A DNA stretch of 64,000 bases from Rahnella aceris (lineage in GTDB: Bacteria > Pseudomonadota > Gammaproteobacteria > Enterobacterales > Enterobacteriaceae): assembly GCF_011684115.1 (NCBI RefSeq), contig NZ_JAADJV010000001.1:1488001-1552000 (forward strand), written 5' to 3'. The notes under the pieces were generated by a model that was not told the origin of the DNA, did no database searches, and worked only from the letters and a program-made list of their open reading frames with translations. Below are positions 8,088 to 16,394 of the stretch, in pieces (the stretch's first letter is position 1; each line of letters begins with the position of its first letter). A program made the position numbers and the translations under genes.

Positions 8088-8765
8088 ATGTCGGCTGAAT
8101 TTGAGCATCGTGACATCCAGTTGATTGCCGCCCGCCACGGTAAAGCCGTGCGTCTGGCGAAAGGTGAAGCCGTGCAGGTGGTGAATTTGTACGGCACCCA
8201 GGTGGTGGATTGCTGGGCGTATAACGCCGAAGACGTCAGTGAATATATGTGTATGGAAGCCACCCGTGTCTGGAACCAGCGGCTGAATCCGCAGGTCGGC
8301 GACAGCTTTATCACCAGCCAGCGCCACCCGATTCTGACGCTGGTCGCCGACACCTCACCCGGCGTGCACGACACCTTTATGGCCGCGTGCGATGCGCGTC
8401 GTTACGAGTTACTCGGCTGCACCGAACCGCACCGCAACTGCCACGACAACCTGTTTGAAGGCATGGCGGAACTGGGCGTAACACTGCCGCACGGCAATCT
8501 GGCCTCGTTCAACATCTTCATGAACATTCAGGTTCAGCCGGATGGCCGTACCCTGAAAACCTTGCCGGTGGTGACGCGCCCTGGCGACTACATTATCCTG
8601 CGCGCCGAAATGGACTGCTACGTCGCCTTCTCCGCCTGCCCGCAGGACATCGTCAGCATTCAGGGCCTGGGCGACAACACTCCGCGCGATGCCGAATTGC
8701 GCATTCTGACCGCAGGCTTCCCGCAGGTGAAATTGCAGGGCGCGTGGGTGCCAGAGGGGGTTTAA
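8088..8765 (+). CDS. DUF1989 family protein C
   Basis: 225 residues behind a strong AGGAG site. It keeps the same motifs as protein A: YGTQVVDCWAYNAED, PHRNCHDNLFEGMAELGV and ACPQDIVSIQGLG. It is therefore likely a catalytic-type DUF1989 protein and the third paralogue in one operon. Three paralogues around one transporter suggest successive or alternative steps on a guanidino, amidine or urea-like compound; this is inference. It ends before a stable hairpin. Confidence 0.85.
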   Translation: MSAEFEHRDIQLIAARHGKAVRLAKGEAVQVVNLYGTQVVDCWAYNAEDVSEYMCMEATRVWNQRLNPQVGDSFITSQRHPILTLVADTSPGVHDTFMAACDARRYELLGCTEPHRNCHDNLFEGMAELGVTLPHGNLASFNIFMNIQVQPDGRTLKTLPVVTRPGDYIILRAEMDCYVAFSACPQDIVSIQGLGDNTPRDAELRILTAGFPQVKLQGAWVPEGV

Positions 8766-8806
8766 AGGCAGAAGAAAAGCCAAGCTCGCTGATGGCTTGA
8801 TCAACG

Positions 8807-8828
8807 CTTCCCCCTGTGAAGGGGGAAG
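8807..8828. terminator. Stable GC hairpin after the DUF1989 operon
   Basis: A perfect 9-bp stem (CTTCCCCCT and its complement) with loop GTGA. There is no immediate T-run on the plus strand, although a short one occurs about 15 bases later. It may act as a terminator or a 3' mRNA-stabilising structure. Confidence 0.45.
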
Positions 8829-8898
8829 TTGGGAGAGGGTTTTAAACGTTATCTCAGCCTAAGCACATTTAAAATTTCAGAGGGATAAAACCGCCCTT

Positions 8899-9543
8899 TT
8901 ATCTTCCTGCGGGTTCCGGCCTTACTGCGCCTTCCAGCGCCGCCCGTAATTCACTTTCGGTCATCCGCACACAATAAGACGGCATGCCGCGCTGGAAGCG
9001 CCAGCCTTCGGAAAGAGCGCCTGCATCGACGGCGTCAAAACCAAAGGCGTCATACAGCGCGATCACCGCCTTTTTCGTTTCCTCATCATCACCGGCTACG
9101 GGCAGAGCGCGACGTTGCGGGTCGCCAGCGGGTAAACCGTCGTTTTCGAGATCGGTCATCTGAATCGCATTGAATGCTTTGGTGATTTCTGAATGCGGCA
9201 GGAAGCCCGCGAGATATTCGCTGGTAGTCGTTGTCTGATCGTCCAGTTCTGCCACCTGACCGTCACGTTCAGGGTAATAATTTACGGCATCGATGACCGG
9301 TTTTCCGGCAATCTCCGCCACGGGCAGTTGTCCGATAGCCGTCAGTGGCACGGCAATCACCACGATATCGCCAAAAGCAGCCGCTTGCGTCGCGGTACCG
9401 ATTTCGCAACCGATCATCGGCTTCAGGCTGAACAACGTCTGAGGACCGCGAGAATTACTCAGCATCACCTGATGTCCGGCTTTGATCGCCAGTTTTGCCA
9501 CCGCCCTGCCTACGAACCCTGCACCCAAAATGCCTATTTTCAT
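8899..9543 (-). CDS. NADPH-dependent F420 reductase-like NAD(P)-binding protein
   Basis: 214 residues. The N-terminus MKIGILGAGFVGRAVAKLAI is a Rossmann dinucleotide-binding motif, and SNSRGP after the second strand suggests NADP preference. The fold matches the F420-dependent NADP oxidoreductase family, although enterobacteria do not make F420, so the real substrate is something else. ATG 9543 follows an AAAGG site. It is divergent from the LysR gene starting 106 bp away, which may control it. Confidence 0.8.
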   Translation of the reverse strand: MKIGILGAGFVGRAVAKLAIKAGHQVMLSNSRGPQTLFSLKPMIGCEIGTATQAAAFGDIVVIAVPLTAIGQLPVAEIAGKPVIDAVNYYPERDGQVAELDDQTTTTSEYLAGFLPHSEITKAFNAIQMTDLENDGLPAGDPQRRALPVAGDDEETKKAVIALYDAFGFDAVDAGALSEGWRFQRGMPSYCVRMTESELRAALEGAVRPEPAGR

Positions 9544-9648
9544 GATTCTTACCTTTCATTTTGTTGTCGATAGGGTAAGAATAATTCCACACTGAACATT
9601 GATAAATCGCCACCACAGACATAAACAAACAACAAACAAGAGGGAATC

Positions 9649-10536
9649 ATGGATCGCTTAACCAGCATGAACGTGTTCGTCAGAACCGCTGATCTGGGTT
9701 CTTTCGCAGCGGCGGCAGAAGCGTTGCGTATTTCGCCGCAGATGGTGGCCAAACATATCGCCCGGCTGGAATCGCGGCTGGGGACGGCACTGATCAACCG
9801 CACGACGCGGCGTCAGCACCTGACAGACATCGGGCGCAGTTATTATGAGCGCTGTAAAATCGTACTTTCAGAAGCCGAGGCAGCGGATGCTATCGCCCTC
9901 GAAATGAAAGTCACGCCTTCCGGCACGCTGCGTGTTAATGCGCCGGTCACCTTCGGCACCTCCTCACTGGCACCTTTCATTACGCATTATCTGGCGCAGT
10001 ATCCGGAGACGCAGATCGAACTGACGCTCAGCGACCGCATGGTCGATCCGGTCGAGGAAGGCTATGAGGTGATCCTGCGCATTGGCGAACTGAGTGACAG
10101 CCAGATGATTGCTTATCCGCTGCGGCCATACCGGCTGATTGCCTGTGCCTCGCCGGGCTATCTTGCACAAAATGGCGCACCGGAAACCCCGGCGGAACTG
10201 GCGACGCATTCCTGTCTGGTTTACGGAATCTGGTCGCCACAGGCCCCCTGCCGCTGGCAATTTTACCAGGACGGGAAAATGCAGGAAATCCATCCGCAGG
10301 GCCGTCTGCGCTCGAATGACTGGCGCGCACTGCTGCATGCTGCCGTCAGCGGATATGGCGTGACGCTGGGGCCGGAAGATGTGCTGCGCGAGGAGATCAA
10401 CGCCGGACGACTGGTGCAGGTATTGCCTGATTACGACGGACCTTCAAGACCCATGCATATCCTCACACCCGCCGGTCTGCGACAGACCGTGAAGATCCGC
10501 AGTTTTATTCAGGCGGTGCGGGAGGCTTTCGGCTGA
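9649..10536 (+). CDS. LysR-family transcriptional regulator
   Basis: 295 residues. The winged helix at the N-terminus (MDRLTSMNVFVRTADLGSF; AEALRISPQMVAKHIARLESRLGTALINRTTR) is followed by a periplasmic-binding-protein-like effector domain. It resembles the large enterobacterial subgroup of LysR repressors placed divergently next to an oxidoreductase, and here the F420-reductase-like gene is divergent. It starts behind GAGGG and ends before a bidirectional terminator. The effector is unknown. Confidence 0.9.
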   Translation: MDRLTSMNVFVRTADLGSFAAAAEALRISPQMVAKHIARLESRLGTALINRTTRRQHLTDIGRSYYERCKIVLSEAEAADAIALEMKVTPSGTLRVNAPVTFGTSSLAPFITHYLAQYPETQIELTLSDRMVDPVEEGYEVILRIGELSDSQMIAYPLRPYRLIACASPGYLAQNGAPETPAELATHSCLVYGIWSPQAPCRWQFYQDGKMQEIHPQGRLRSNDWRALLHAAVSGYGVTLGPEDVLREEINAGRLVQVLPDYDGPSRPMHILTPAGLRQTVKIRSFIQAVREAFG

Positions 10537-10554
10537 GGCATCCGTTCCCCATAA

Positions 10555-10582
10555 AAAAACCCACGCTCACACGTGGGTTTTT
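10555..10582. terminator. Bidirectional intrinsic terminator
   Basis: An 11-bp A-rich/GC stem (AAAAACCCACG and its complement) with a short loop lies between the convergent LysR and fumarate-reductase-like genes. A- and T-runs on the two sides let it serve both strands. Confidence 0.85.
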
Positions 10583-10609
10583 CATTTTAAAGCATTAACC
10601 TTCTGTCGC

Positions 10610-13387
10610 TTACCGCTTCGCCAGCGCCGCCGCATTCTTACCGGCGAGAATGCCGAAGATAATAATATCGGCGACAGCGTTACCGCCGATGCGGTTTGCG
10701 CCATGGATGCCGCCGACCACTTCGCCTGCGGCCCAGGCACCGGTGATCACCTGTTTTTGCACATCAAGCACGGCGGTATCCGGGCTGATGGTCACACCGC
10801 CCATGGTGTGATGCACGCCCGGCGCGATGCGGATAGCAAAGAACGGCCCCTGATTGAGCGGATGGCGCAGCGCAGTGGCACGTCCAAAGTCTTCGTCCTT
10901 TTTCTCCACCACAAACAGATTGTAGCGCAGCAGGGTTTCCGACAACGTGTGAGGATCCATATTGAGTTTTACTGCCAGTTTCTCCGGCGTTGGCGCGCTT
11001 ATCACAAAGCCTTTGGCGATATACTCGTCAGCCGCTCTGTTATTCGACCGCACCTGTTCATCGAAGATTACCCACGCACTTTTCTCCGGTAAGGCGATAA
11101 TTTCAGCCGAGACTTTATCGCGGGTTTCCATCTCGTTATAGAAACGCTTTCCGGCCTGGCTGATCAGGATCGCGCCGCCGCCGCGAATGGCTTCGGAAAT
11201 CAGATAAGACGTGGTCTGTTCCACCGTCGGGTGGATCTGGATTTCACCCATATCCACCGTGTCCGCGCCCAGTTTCTGTAGCAAGGCAATCCCGCTGCCG
11301 GTCGCACCCGCATGGTTGGTGGTCACAAAACCATCCAGTTCCGGGCGATATTTCACCACCATCTCGCGGTTAGCACTGAAACCGCCGGTGGCGACAATCA
11401 CGCTTTTCGCATTCAGAATGCGGCTGTCATTATATTCATCCACCACTTTCACGCCGGTCACCACGCCGTTTTCGGACAGGATTTCGGCGACGGAGGTTTC
11501 AAGCAGCACTTCGATATCGCGCTTGTTAATATTTTTCACCAGGCCGCTGATCAGGAAACCACCAACGGCGGAACGATCCGCCGGACGGTGTGTACGGTCG
11601 ATACTCATCCCGCCGGTGATGGTGATGTCATTCAGTTCAATCTCTTTCGCCGCCAGCCATTCGACGGCTTCCGGTGCCAGTTCCACAAACTCTCTCAGCA
11701 GCACTGGGTTGTTTTTGAACTTGCCGCCTTTCAGCGTTTCTTCATAGAACAGGTCTTTGCTGTCTTCGATGCCTTTCAGTTTCTGGAAACGGGTTTCTGC
11801 GGCGTTCATCCCGACGGAGGCTTTGATGGTATTGCCGCCGATAGTGGGCATCTTCTCGATAATCACCACATGCGCGCCTTCGTCGTGCGCCTGAATCGCT
11901 GCAGCCAGCCCTGCGCCGCCGCTGCCGATCACCACGACATCGTAGTTTTGCGGTGCCTGCGGGTTGCCGCCTTCTTCGATGACGTGTTCTTTGCTGGAAG
12001 TTGCCAGCGCGCGGGAAACGGCTTTTTTCAGCGCCTCACTCTGGGTGGTCGCACCGGTAATGGCATCGACGTGCGGGCTGTTGGCGACCAGCATGCGCGT
12101 ACGCAGGCTTTCGAAGGTGGTCGTGAAATCGACGTCCAGCGAGTCGTCTTTCACCAGCGCGATATCGGTAATACGGTCAGTGTCGAGCGTGACGCTGATT
12201 TTCAGTTTCAGCGCTTCGGCTTCGACTTTCTCCTGATACACCCCGGCTTTGTATTTACGGCCGGTGACGCTGGTGTCGCGGATCATGGCGTCAACCAGAG
12301 AGAAGCGCCACAGCGGTTCAGGGATGTTCAGTTCTTCGCGTTTATGGCTGTCGATAAACAGCTCAAGATGATCGTTATTGACGATGCGGTCAGCCCAGTC
12401 CGGATAAGCAATACAGGCTTTACCCACCGCGATCAGATCAAAACCGTATTCCAGCCCTTTTTCGGCATCAGCTTTATTGATCACGCCGCCGACGCCAATC
12501 ACCGGCACTTTAGCCAGTGTTTCAGAGCGCATGGCACGGAATTTAGTGATCAGCGGCGTCGGGTCCTGCGTATCGACGATAGAGGGACGCAACAGTTGTC
12601 CGACCGAGAAATGCACATAGTCCAGCCCGCGCGCAGCGAGTTTTTCCAGCAGATACATCGTGTCGTCAAAACGGATGCCCGGCACTTCCAGCTCTTCCGG
12701 CGAAAAACGGTAGCCGATAATGAAGGAGGCGTCGGCAAAGCGCTCTGCCATTTTGTGGGTGATGTCGAGCACTTCCAGCGGGAAACGGGCGCGTTTGTCG
12801 CGGTCTCCGCCCCATTTGTCGGTGCGCTGGTTGGAATTCGGCGAGTAAAATTGCTGGATCAGATAGGTGTTTGCGCCGTGGATTTCCACACCATCGAAAC
12901 CGGCTTTAATGGCGCGGTTAACGGCATCACCAAATTTGGTGATCATGGTTTCCACTTCTTCGCCGGTCAGTTCTTTTGGCCGGGTCGCGCCTTCACGGGG
13001 TGCAGCGATGGCGCTTGGGGCGACAGGCGTACGGCCGCCGATCAGCTCCGGTTCCACCATTCTGCCACCGTGGTAAATCTGTAAAATCGCTTTCGAGCCT
13101 TTGGATTTAATGGCATCGGCAATTTTCTTCAGACCGGCAATTTTATTGTCGCTGTCGATAGCGATAGCACCCGGAAACGCCGGGCCCATGCGGTCAATGA
13201 AGCAACATTCGACGATGATTGTGCCGATGCTGCCAGCACGGTCACGGTAATATTCCACCAGTTCACTGGTGACGGTACCGTCATAAAAGCCGGTGCAGGT
13301 AGTCATCGGGGCCATCAGCAGACGGTTTTTCAGTACCGCACCGTTTGGCAGCGTGAGCGGATTCAGTACCGGTGTCAGCTTATTCAT
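10610..13387 (-). CDS. Three-domain flavoprotein, NADH:fumarate (or enoate) reductase-like
   Basis: 925 residues from ATG 13387, which follows CGGAG at good spacing; a TTG lies 9 bases upstream. Residues about 1-345 are an old-yellow-enzyme FMN barrel (IHGANTYLIQQF, GVGGV). About 385-465 is an FMN-binding domain whose DAITGATTQSE motif is the acceptor for covalent FMN added by ApbE. About 480-925 is a flavocytochrome-c type FAD domain with VVIGSGGAGLAAA, QIHPT, HHTMGG and GANRIGG, the substrate-binding His and Arg positions of fumarate reductases. Klebsiella has a cytoplasmic NADH:fumarate reductase with this order. No apbE is in the window. Fumarate is the best guess; urocanate or acrylate are alternatives. 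Confidence 0.87.
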   Translation of the reverse strand: MNKLTPVLNPLTLPNGAVLKNRLLMAPMTTCTGFYDGTVTSELVEYYRDRAGSIGTIIVECCFIDRMGPAFPGAIAIDSDNKIAGLKKIADAIKSKGSKAILQIYHGGRMVEPELIGGRTPVAPSAIAAPREGATRPKELTGEEVETMITKFGDAVNRAIKAGFDGVEIHGANTYLIQQFYSPNSNQRTDKWGGDRDKRARFPLEVLDITHKMAERFADASFIIGYRFSPEELEVPGIRFDDTMYLLEKLAARGLDYVHFSVGQLLRPSIVDTQDPTPLITKFRAMRSETLAKVPVIGVGGVINKADAEKGLEYGFDLIAVGKACIAYPDWADRIVNNDHLELFIDSHKREELNIPEPLWRFSLVDAMIRDTSVTGRKYKAGVYQEKVEAEALKLKISVTLDTDRITDIALVKDDSLDVDFTTTFESLRTRMLVANSPHVDAITGATTQSEALKKAVSRALATSSKEHVIEEGGNPQAPQNYDVVVIGSGGAGLAAAIQAHDEGAHVVIIEKMPTIGGNTIKASVGMNAAETRFQKLKGIEDSKDLFYEETLKGGKFKNNPVLLREFVELAPEAVEWLAAKEIELNDITITGGMSIDRTHRPADRSAVGGFLISGLVKNINKRDIEVLLETSVAEILSENGVVTGVKVVDEYNDSRILNAKSVIVATGGFSANREMVVKYRPELDGFVTTNHAGATGSGIALLQKLGADTVDMGEIQIHPTVEQTTSYLISEAIRGGGAILISQAGKRFYNEMETRDKVSAEIIALPEKSAWVIFDEQVRSNNRAADEYIAKGFVISAPTPEKLAVKLNMDPHTLSETLLRYNLFVVEKKDEDFGRATALRHPLNQGPFFAIRIAPGVHHTMGGVTISPDTAVLDVQKQVITGAWAAGEVVGGIHGANRIGGNAVADIIIFGILAGKNAAALAKR

Positions 13388-13964
13388 TATGATCAACTCC
13401 GAAATCTGTAAGTCTTGAATTTTTCCATGACCGCATTACTTACCGTAAAAAACTACGTTTAATTAAGCAATCCGAAGCAGGCGAATATAGAAATCTGTTA
13501 GCTAATTTATTTGCATCAGGCGATGAAATTGGCGTTATAAACGTGCTGAAAACAGGAGTTGTTTATTTATCCGACACAGAAACCCATGCCACCTTCAATT
13601 GTTAATGATGAGTTAACAAAAATCAACATTAGAATAACATAAAAAATCTCACCTTCAAAATCATAGAGTTGACTGCAACAACTGGCGTTTACGCAAATTT
13701 ACTCTACATTCACTTAAACGGATTATTTCGATAAATAAATAACCACACTTATTGTAATGATACCGTATTGATATAAGTGAATGTATTGCGTCATTCAGGC
13801 TAAGAATAAAAGTAACATCTTAATTTCGTCACAGTGGACCCGCTGTCATTGCGTACCGCTTAACGCATTTAAGTTCGAAAGAAATTAATGGTTTTCCGAA
13901 TCAGAACACCATCTTTGATAACCGTGGCGTAACGCTCACACTCAATTACGGGCAGACAAAATTT
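13388..13964. promoter_or_regulatory. Divergent AT-rich control region with a 12-bp inverted repeat
   Basis: 577 bases without a gene between the flavoprotein and the DASS transporter. A perfect inverted repeat, TACATTCACTTA (13705-13716) and its complement (13774-13785), has its arms 57 bases apart. A second short one, GTTAA-N7-TTAAC, lies near 13602. I see no convincing FNR or ArcA site by eye. The symmetry suggests one regulator, perhaps a two-component response regulator, acting on both genes. Confidence 0.5.
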
Positions 13965-15476
13965 ATGAAACCCACATCGACATTGAATGTTCCCGGCAAG
14001 GCCGATCCGGCCTCCGGGGGACTAAAAAAACGTCTGATTATGTTGTTCCTGCAGGTGCTGGTGGCGGTGCTTTTACTGCTGACGCCGGTCCCCACCGGGC
14101 TTGAACCCTATGCGTGGCATTTCTTCGCCATCTTTGTCGGCGTGATTGTCGGCCTGATTTTCGAGCCCTTGCCCGGCGCCGTGATCGGCCTGACCGGCGT
14201 GGTGGTGATCGCCCTCTTCAGTCAGTGGCTGTTATTCAGCCCGGCCGAAATCGCCAACCCGAAATTTAAAATGCCCACCGAGGCGTTCAAATGGGCGGTG
14301 AGCGGCTTCGGCAACTCGACGGTCTGGCTTATTTTTGGCGCGTTTATGTTTGCCGCAGGATATGACAAAACGCAGTTTGGTCGCCGTCTGGCGCTGATTC
14401 TGGTGAAATATCTTGGCCGTCGCAGCCTGACATTAGGTTACGCCATTACCTTTGCGGATCTGTTGCTGGCACCTTTCACGCCGTCCAATACCGCACGCAG
14501 CGGCGGAACCATTTACCCGATCATCGCCAACCTGCCGCCGTTATACGGCTCCAAACCCAATGACCCTAGTGCGCGCAAAATCGGTTCTTATCTGATGTGG
14601 GTGGCGATTACCGCCGCGTGTATCACCAGTTCGATGTTCCTGTCGGCGCTGGCCCCGAACCTGCTGGCACTGGCGCTGGTGAAAAGTATCACCGGCTTTA
14701 CGATTTCCTGGGGTATGTGGTTCCTGGCGTTCCTGCCGCTGGGGGTGCTGCTGATCCTGACCATGCCTTTGCTGGCCTACTGGTTCTATCCGCCGGAAGT
14801 GAAGATTAATGACGAGGTGCCGCGCTGGGCGAAAAGCGAACTCGACAAACTGGGTAAGCTGTCGCGTAACGAAATCCTGCTGCTGATCTTTGTGTGTTCT
14901 GCGCTGCTGATGTGGATTTTTGCCGCTGCGTGGATTGAACCCGCGCTGGCTGCGTTGCTGGTCGTGGTGCTGATGCTGTGGACCGGCGTGCTGAACTGGA
15001 ACGATATCACCAGTAATAAACCGGCCTGGAACACCTTCGCGTGGTTTGCGACGCTGGTCGCGCTGGCGGATGGTCTGGCCCGCGTTGGTTTTATTGCCTG
15101 GCTGGGTAAAGAAGGCGGTCAGTTACTCGACGGATTCGACCCGCAGGTCGCGGCAGTTATGCTGCTGATTGCGTTCTTCCTGCTGCACTACCTGTTCGCC
15201 AGTACCACGGCGCATACCACCGCGCTGTTACCGGCGATGCTGACCATTGCGGCGGCTATTCCGGGCATCAATATGCCGGTTTACTGCCTGATGATGGTGA
15301 CCTCGCTGGGCGTGATGGGGATCATCACCCCGTACGGCACCGGCCCTAGCCCGATTTATTACGGCAGCGGCTATCTGCCAACCAAAGATTACTGGCGCCT
15401 CGGTACCATCTTCGGCGCGATTTTCCTCGGCGGCATGATGCTGATTGCCTATCCGTGGATGGTGCTGATGTTCTGA
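13965..15476 (+). CDS. DASS-family anion transporter (CitT/TtdT-like dicarboxylate or citrate carrier)
   Basis: 503 residues with about twelve hydrophobic segments. The paired substrate/cation clamp motifs of the divalent-anion:sodium symporter family are present: APFTPSNTARSGG near residue 170 and ASTTAHTTALLPA near 412. Length and pattern resemble the anaerobic citrate/succinate and tartrate/succinate antiporters. Divergence from the fumarate-reductase-like gene makes a fumarate, malate, tartrate or citrate uptake role under anaerobiosis plausible. The exact substrate is not determined by sequence. Confidence 0.85.
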   Translation: MKPTSTLNVPGKADPASGGLKKRLIMLFLQVLVAVLLLLTPVPTGLEPYAWHFFAIFVGVIVGLIFEPLPGAVIGLTGVVVIALFSQWLLFSPAEIANPKFKMPTEAFKWAVSGFGNSTVWLIFGAFMFAAGYDKTQFGRRLALILVKYLGRRSLTLGYAITFADLLLAPFTPSNTARSGGTIYPIIANLPPLYGSKPNDPSARKIGSYLMWVAITAACITSSMFLSALAPNLLALALVKSITGFTISWGMWFLAFLPLGVLLILTMPLLAYWFYPPEVKINDEVPRWAKSELDKLGKLSRNEILLLIFVCSALLMWIFAAAWIEPALAALLVVVLMLWTGVLNWNDITSNKPAWNTFAWFATLVALADGLARVGFIAWLGKEGGQLLDGFDPQVAAVMLLIAFFLLHYLFASTTAHTTALLPAMLTIAAAIPGINMPVYCLMMVTSLGVMGIITPYGTGPSPIYYGSGYLPTKDYWRLGTIFGAIFLGGMMLIAYPWMVLMF

Positions 15477-15486
15477 TGAACGACTC

Positions 15487-15513
15487 TGCCAGACTGCGTG
15501 TTGCAGTCTGGCA
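15487..15513. terminator. Hairpin between convergent DASS and GntR genes
   Basis: A perfect 11-bp stem (TGCCAGACTGC and its complement) with a 5-nt loop starts 10 bases after the transporter stop. No T-run follows, so the terminator call is moderate. Confidence 0.5.
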
Positions 15514-15541
15514 ATGCCTCCTGACTCCCGGCAACCGCCCG

Positions 15542-16207
15542 TCACTCCTGTAGAAAATAATGCTTACCGAGAATGGCTGCGCCGTCATCAATCGATTTGT
15601 GGATAAGCTTCACGCAGCGTTTAGCGTCGCCCGCTTCCAGCGCCACCAGCAGTTGATCGTAATTATGCTGGCCCTGCGCCATATGCGGTGACTGCGGATA
15701 AAGATAGTTAAAACACGGACCAATCTGCACCCACAACTGCTCAATCAGCGCGGTCAGCGTGGGCATCGCGGCCATTTCATACAGAGTGAAACGAAACTCC
15801 CGGTTAGCCTCTAAAGCGTCCTCAACGTTATTTTCCACTTTCGCCGCCATAAATCGGGTATTCAGCGTTTTCAGCAAAGCGAGGTGTTGCGCAGTGATCT
15901 GCCCGCAGGCTTGCGATACCGCCAGCCCTTCAAGATTTTTGCGGATAAGGGTGATTTCCTGATACCGCGCCAGCGCAATTTTAGGCACCAGAAAAGCCTG
16001 TGCCGGTGTCGCATCAAGCGCGCCCGCCGACACCAGACGCAGCAACGCTTCGCGCACCGGCGTCACGCTGGTGCCCAGTTTTTCAGCAATTTCTTTGGTC
16101 ACCAGCCGCGCGCCCGGTTTGAGTACGCCGACAATTAATGCCCCTTTCAGTTTGGCCTCCACCTGCATAGTGAGGCTGACACGCTGCGCTTTTTCCATCT
16201 CAAACAT
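15542..16207 (-). CDS. GntR-family (FCD-type) transcriptional regulator
   Basis: 221 residues. The N-terminal winged helix (KEIAEKLGTSVTPVREALLRL) is typical of the FadR/VanR branch, and the helical C-terminal FCD ligand domain follows. It is divergent from the peptide-transporter operon that starts at 16395 and is most likely its repressor. A near-palindromic AT-rich element sits between them, and a related motif lies at the far end of the cluster (25604-25617). ATG 16207 follows an AGGA site. The ligand is unknown. Confidence 0.88.
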   Translation of the reverse strand: MFEMEKAQRVSLTMQVEAKLKGALIVGVLKPGARLVTKEIAEKLGTSVTPVREALLRLVSAGALDATPAQAFLVPKIALARYQEITLIRKNLEGLAVSQACGQITAQHLALLKTLNTRFMAAKVENNVEDALEANREFRFTLYEMAAMPTLTALIEQLWVQIGPCFNYLYPQSPHMAQGQHNYDQLLVALEAGDAKRCVKLIHKSIDDGAAILGKHYFLQE

Positions 16208-16271
16208 CTGACGTTTTCCTTTAGCAAAATAATGGCTTTTCTTTTGCGGTTTAATCTGTAGCTTGCCAAAA

Positions 16272-16299
16272 ATACATTATATAGGATATATCATGTATT
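16272..16299. promoter_or_regulatory. Candidate GntR operator upstream of the peptide-transporter operon
   Basis: A near-palindrome bounded by ATACAT (16272-16277) and ATGTAT (16293-16298) with an ATATAG/GATATAT core. Its right half, ATATATCATGTATT, matches ATATATCGTATATT at 25604-25617 in 12 of 14 positions. Confidence 0.55.
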
Positions 16300-16394
16300 G
16301 AGGAATTGAATACTGATTGACCGTTTTTGTGACGCACAACCTTCACGTTAATTCCGTCAACTCTTCTGGCGGCTTCACTTTGGGAATGACCGTA

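Noticed and set aside
11312..13084. A 590-codon open frame on the plus strand opposite the three-domain flavoprotein
   Set aside because: It is a codon-bias shadow of the GC-rich minus-strand gene: the protein is low-complexity (His, Phe, Arg and Gln-rich) with no domain, and the opposite strand encodes a complete, recognisable enzyme.
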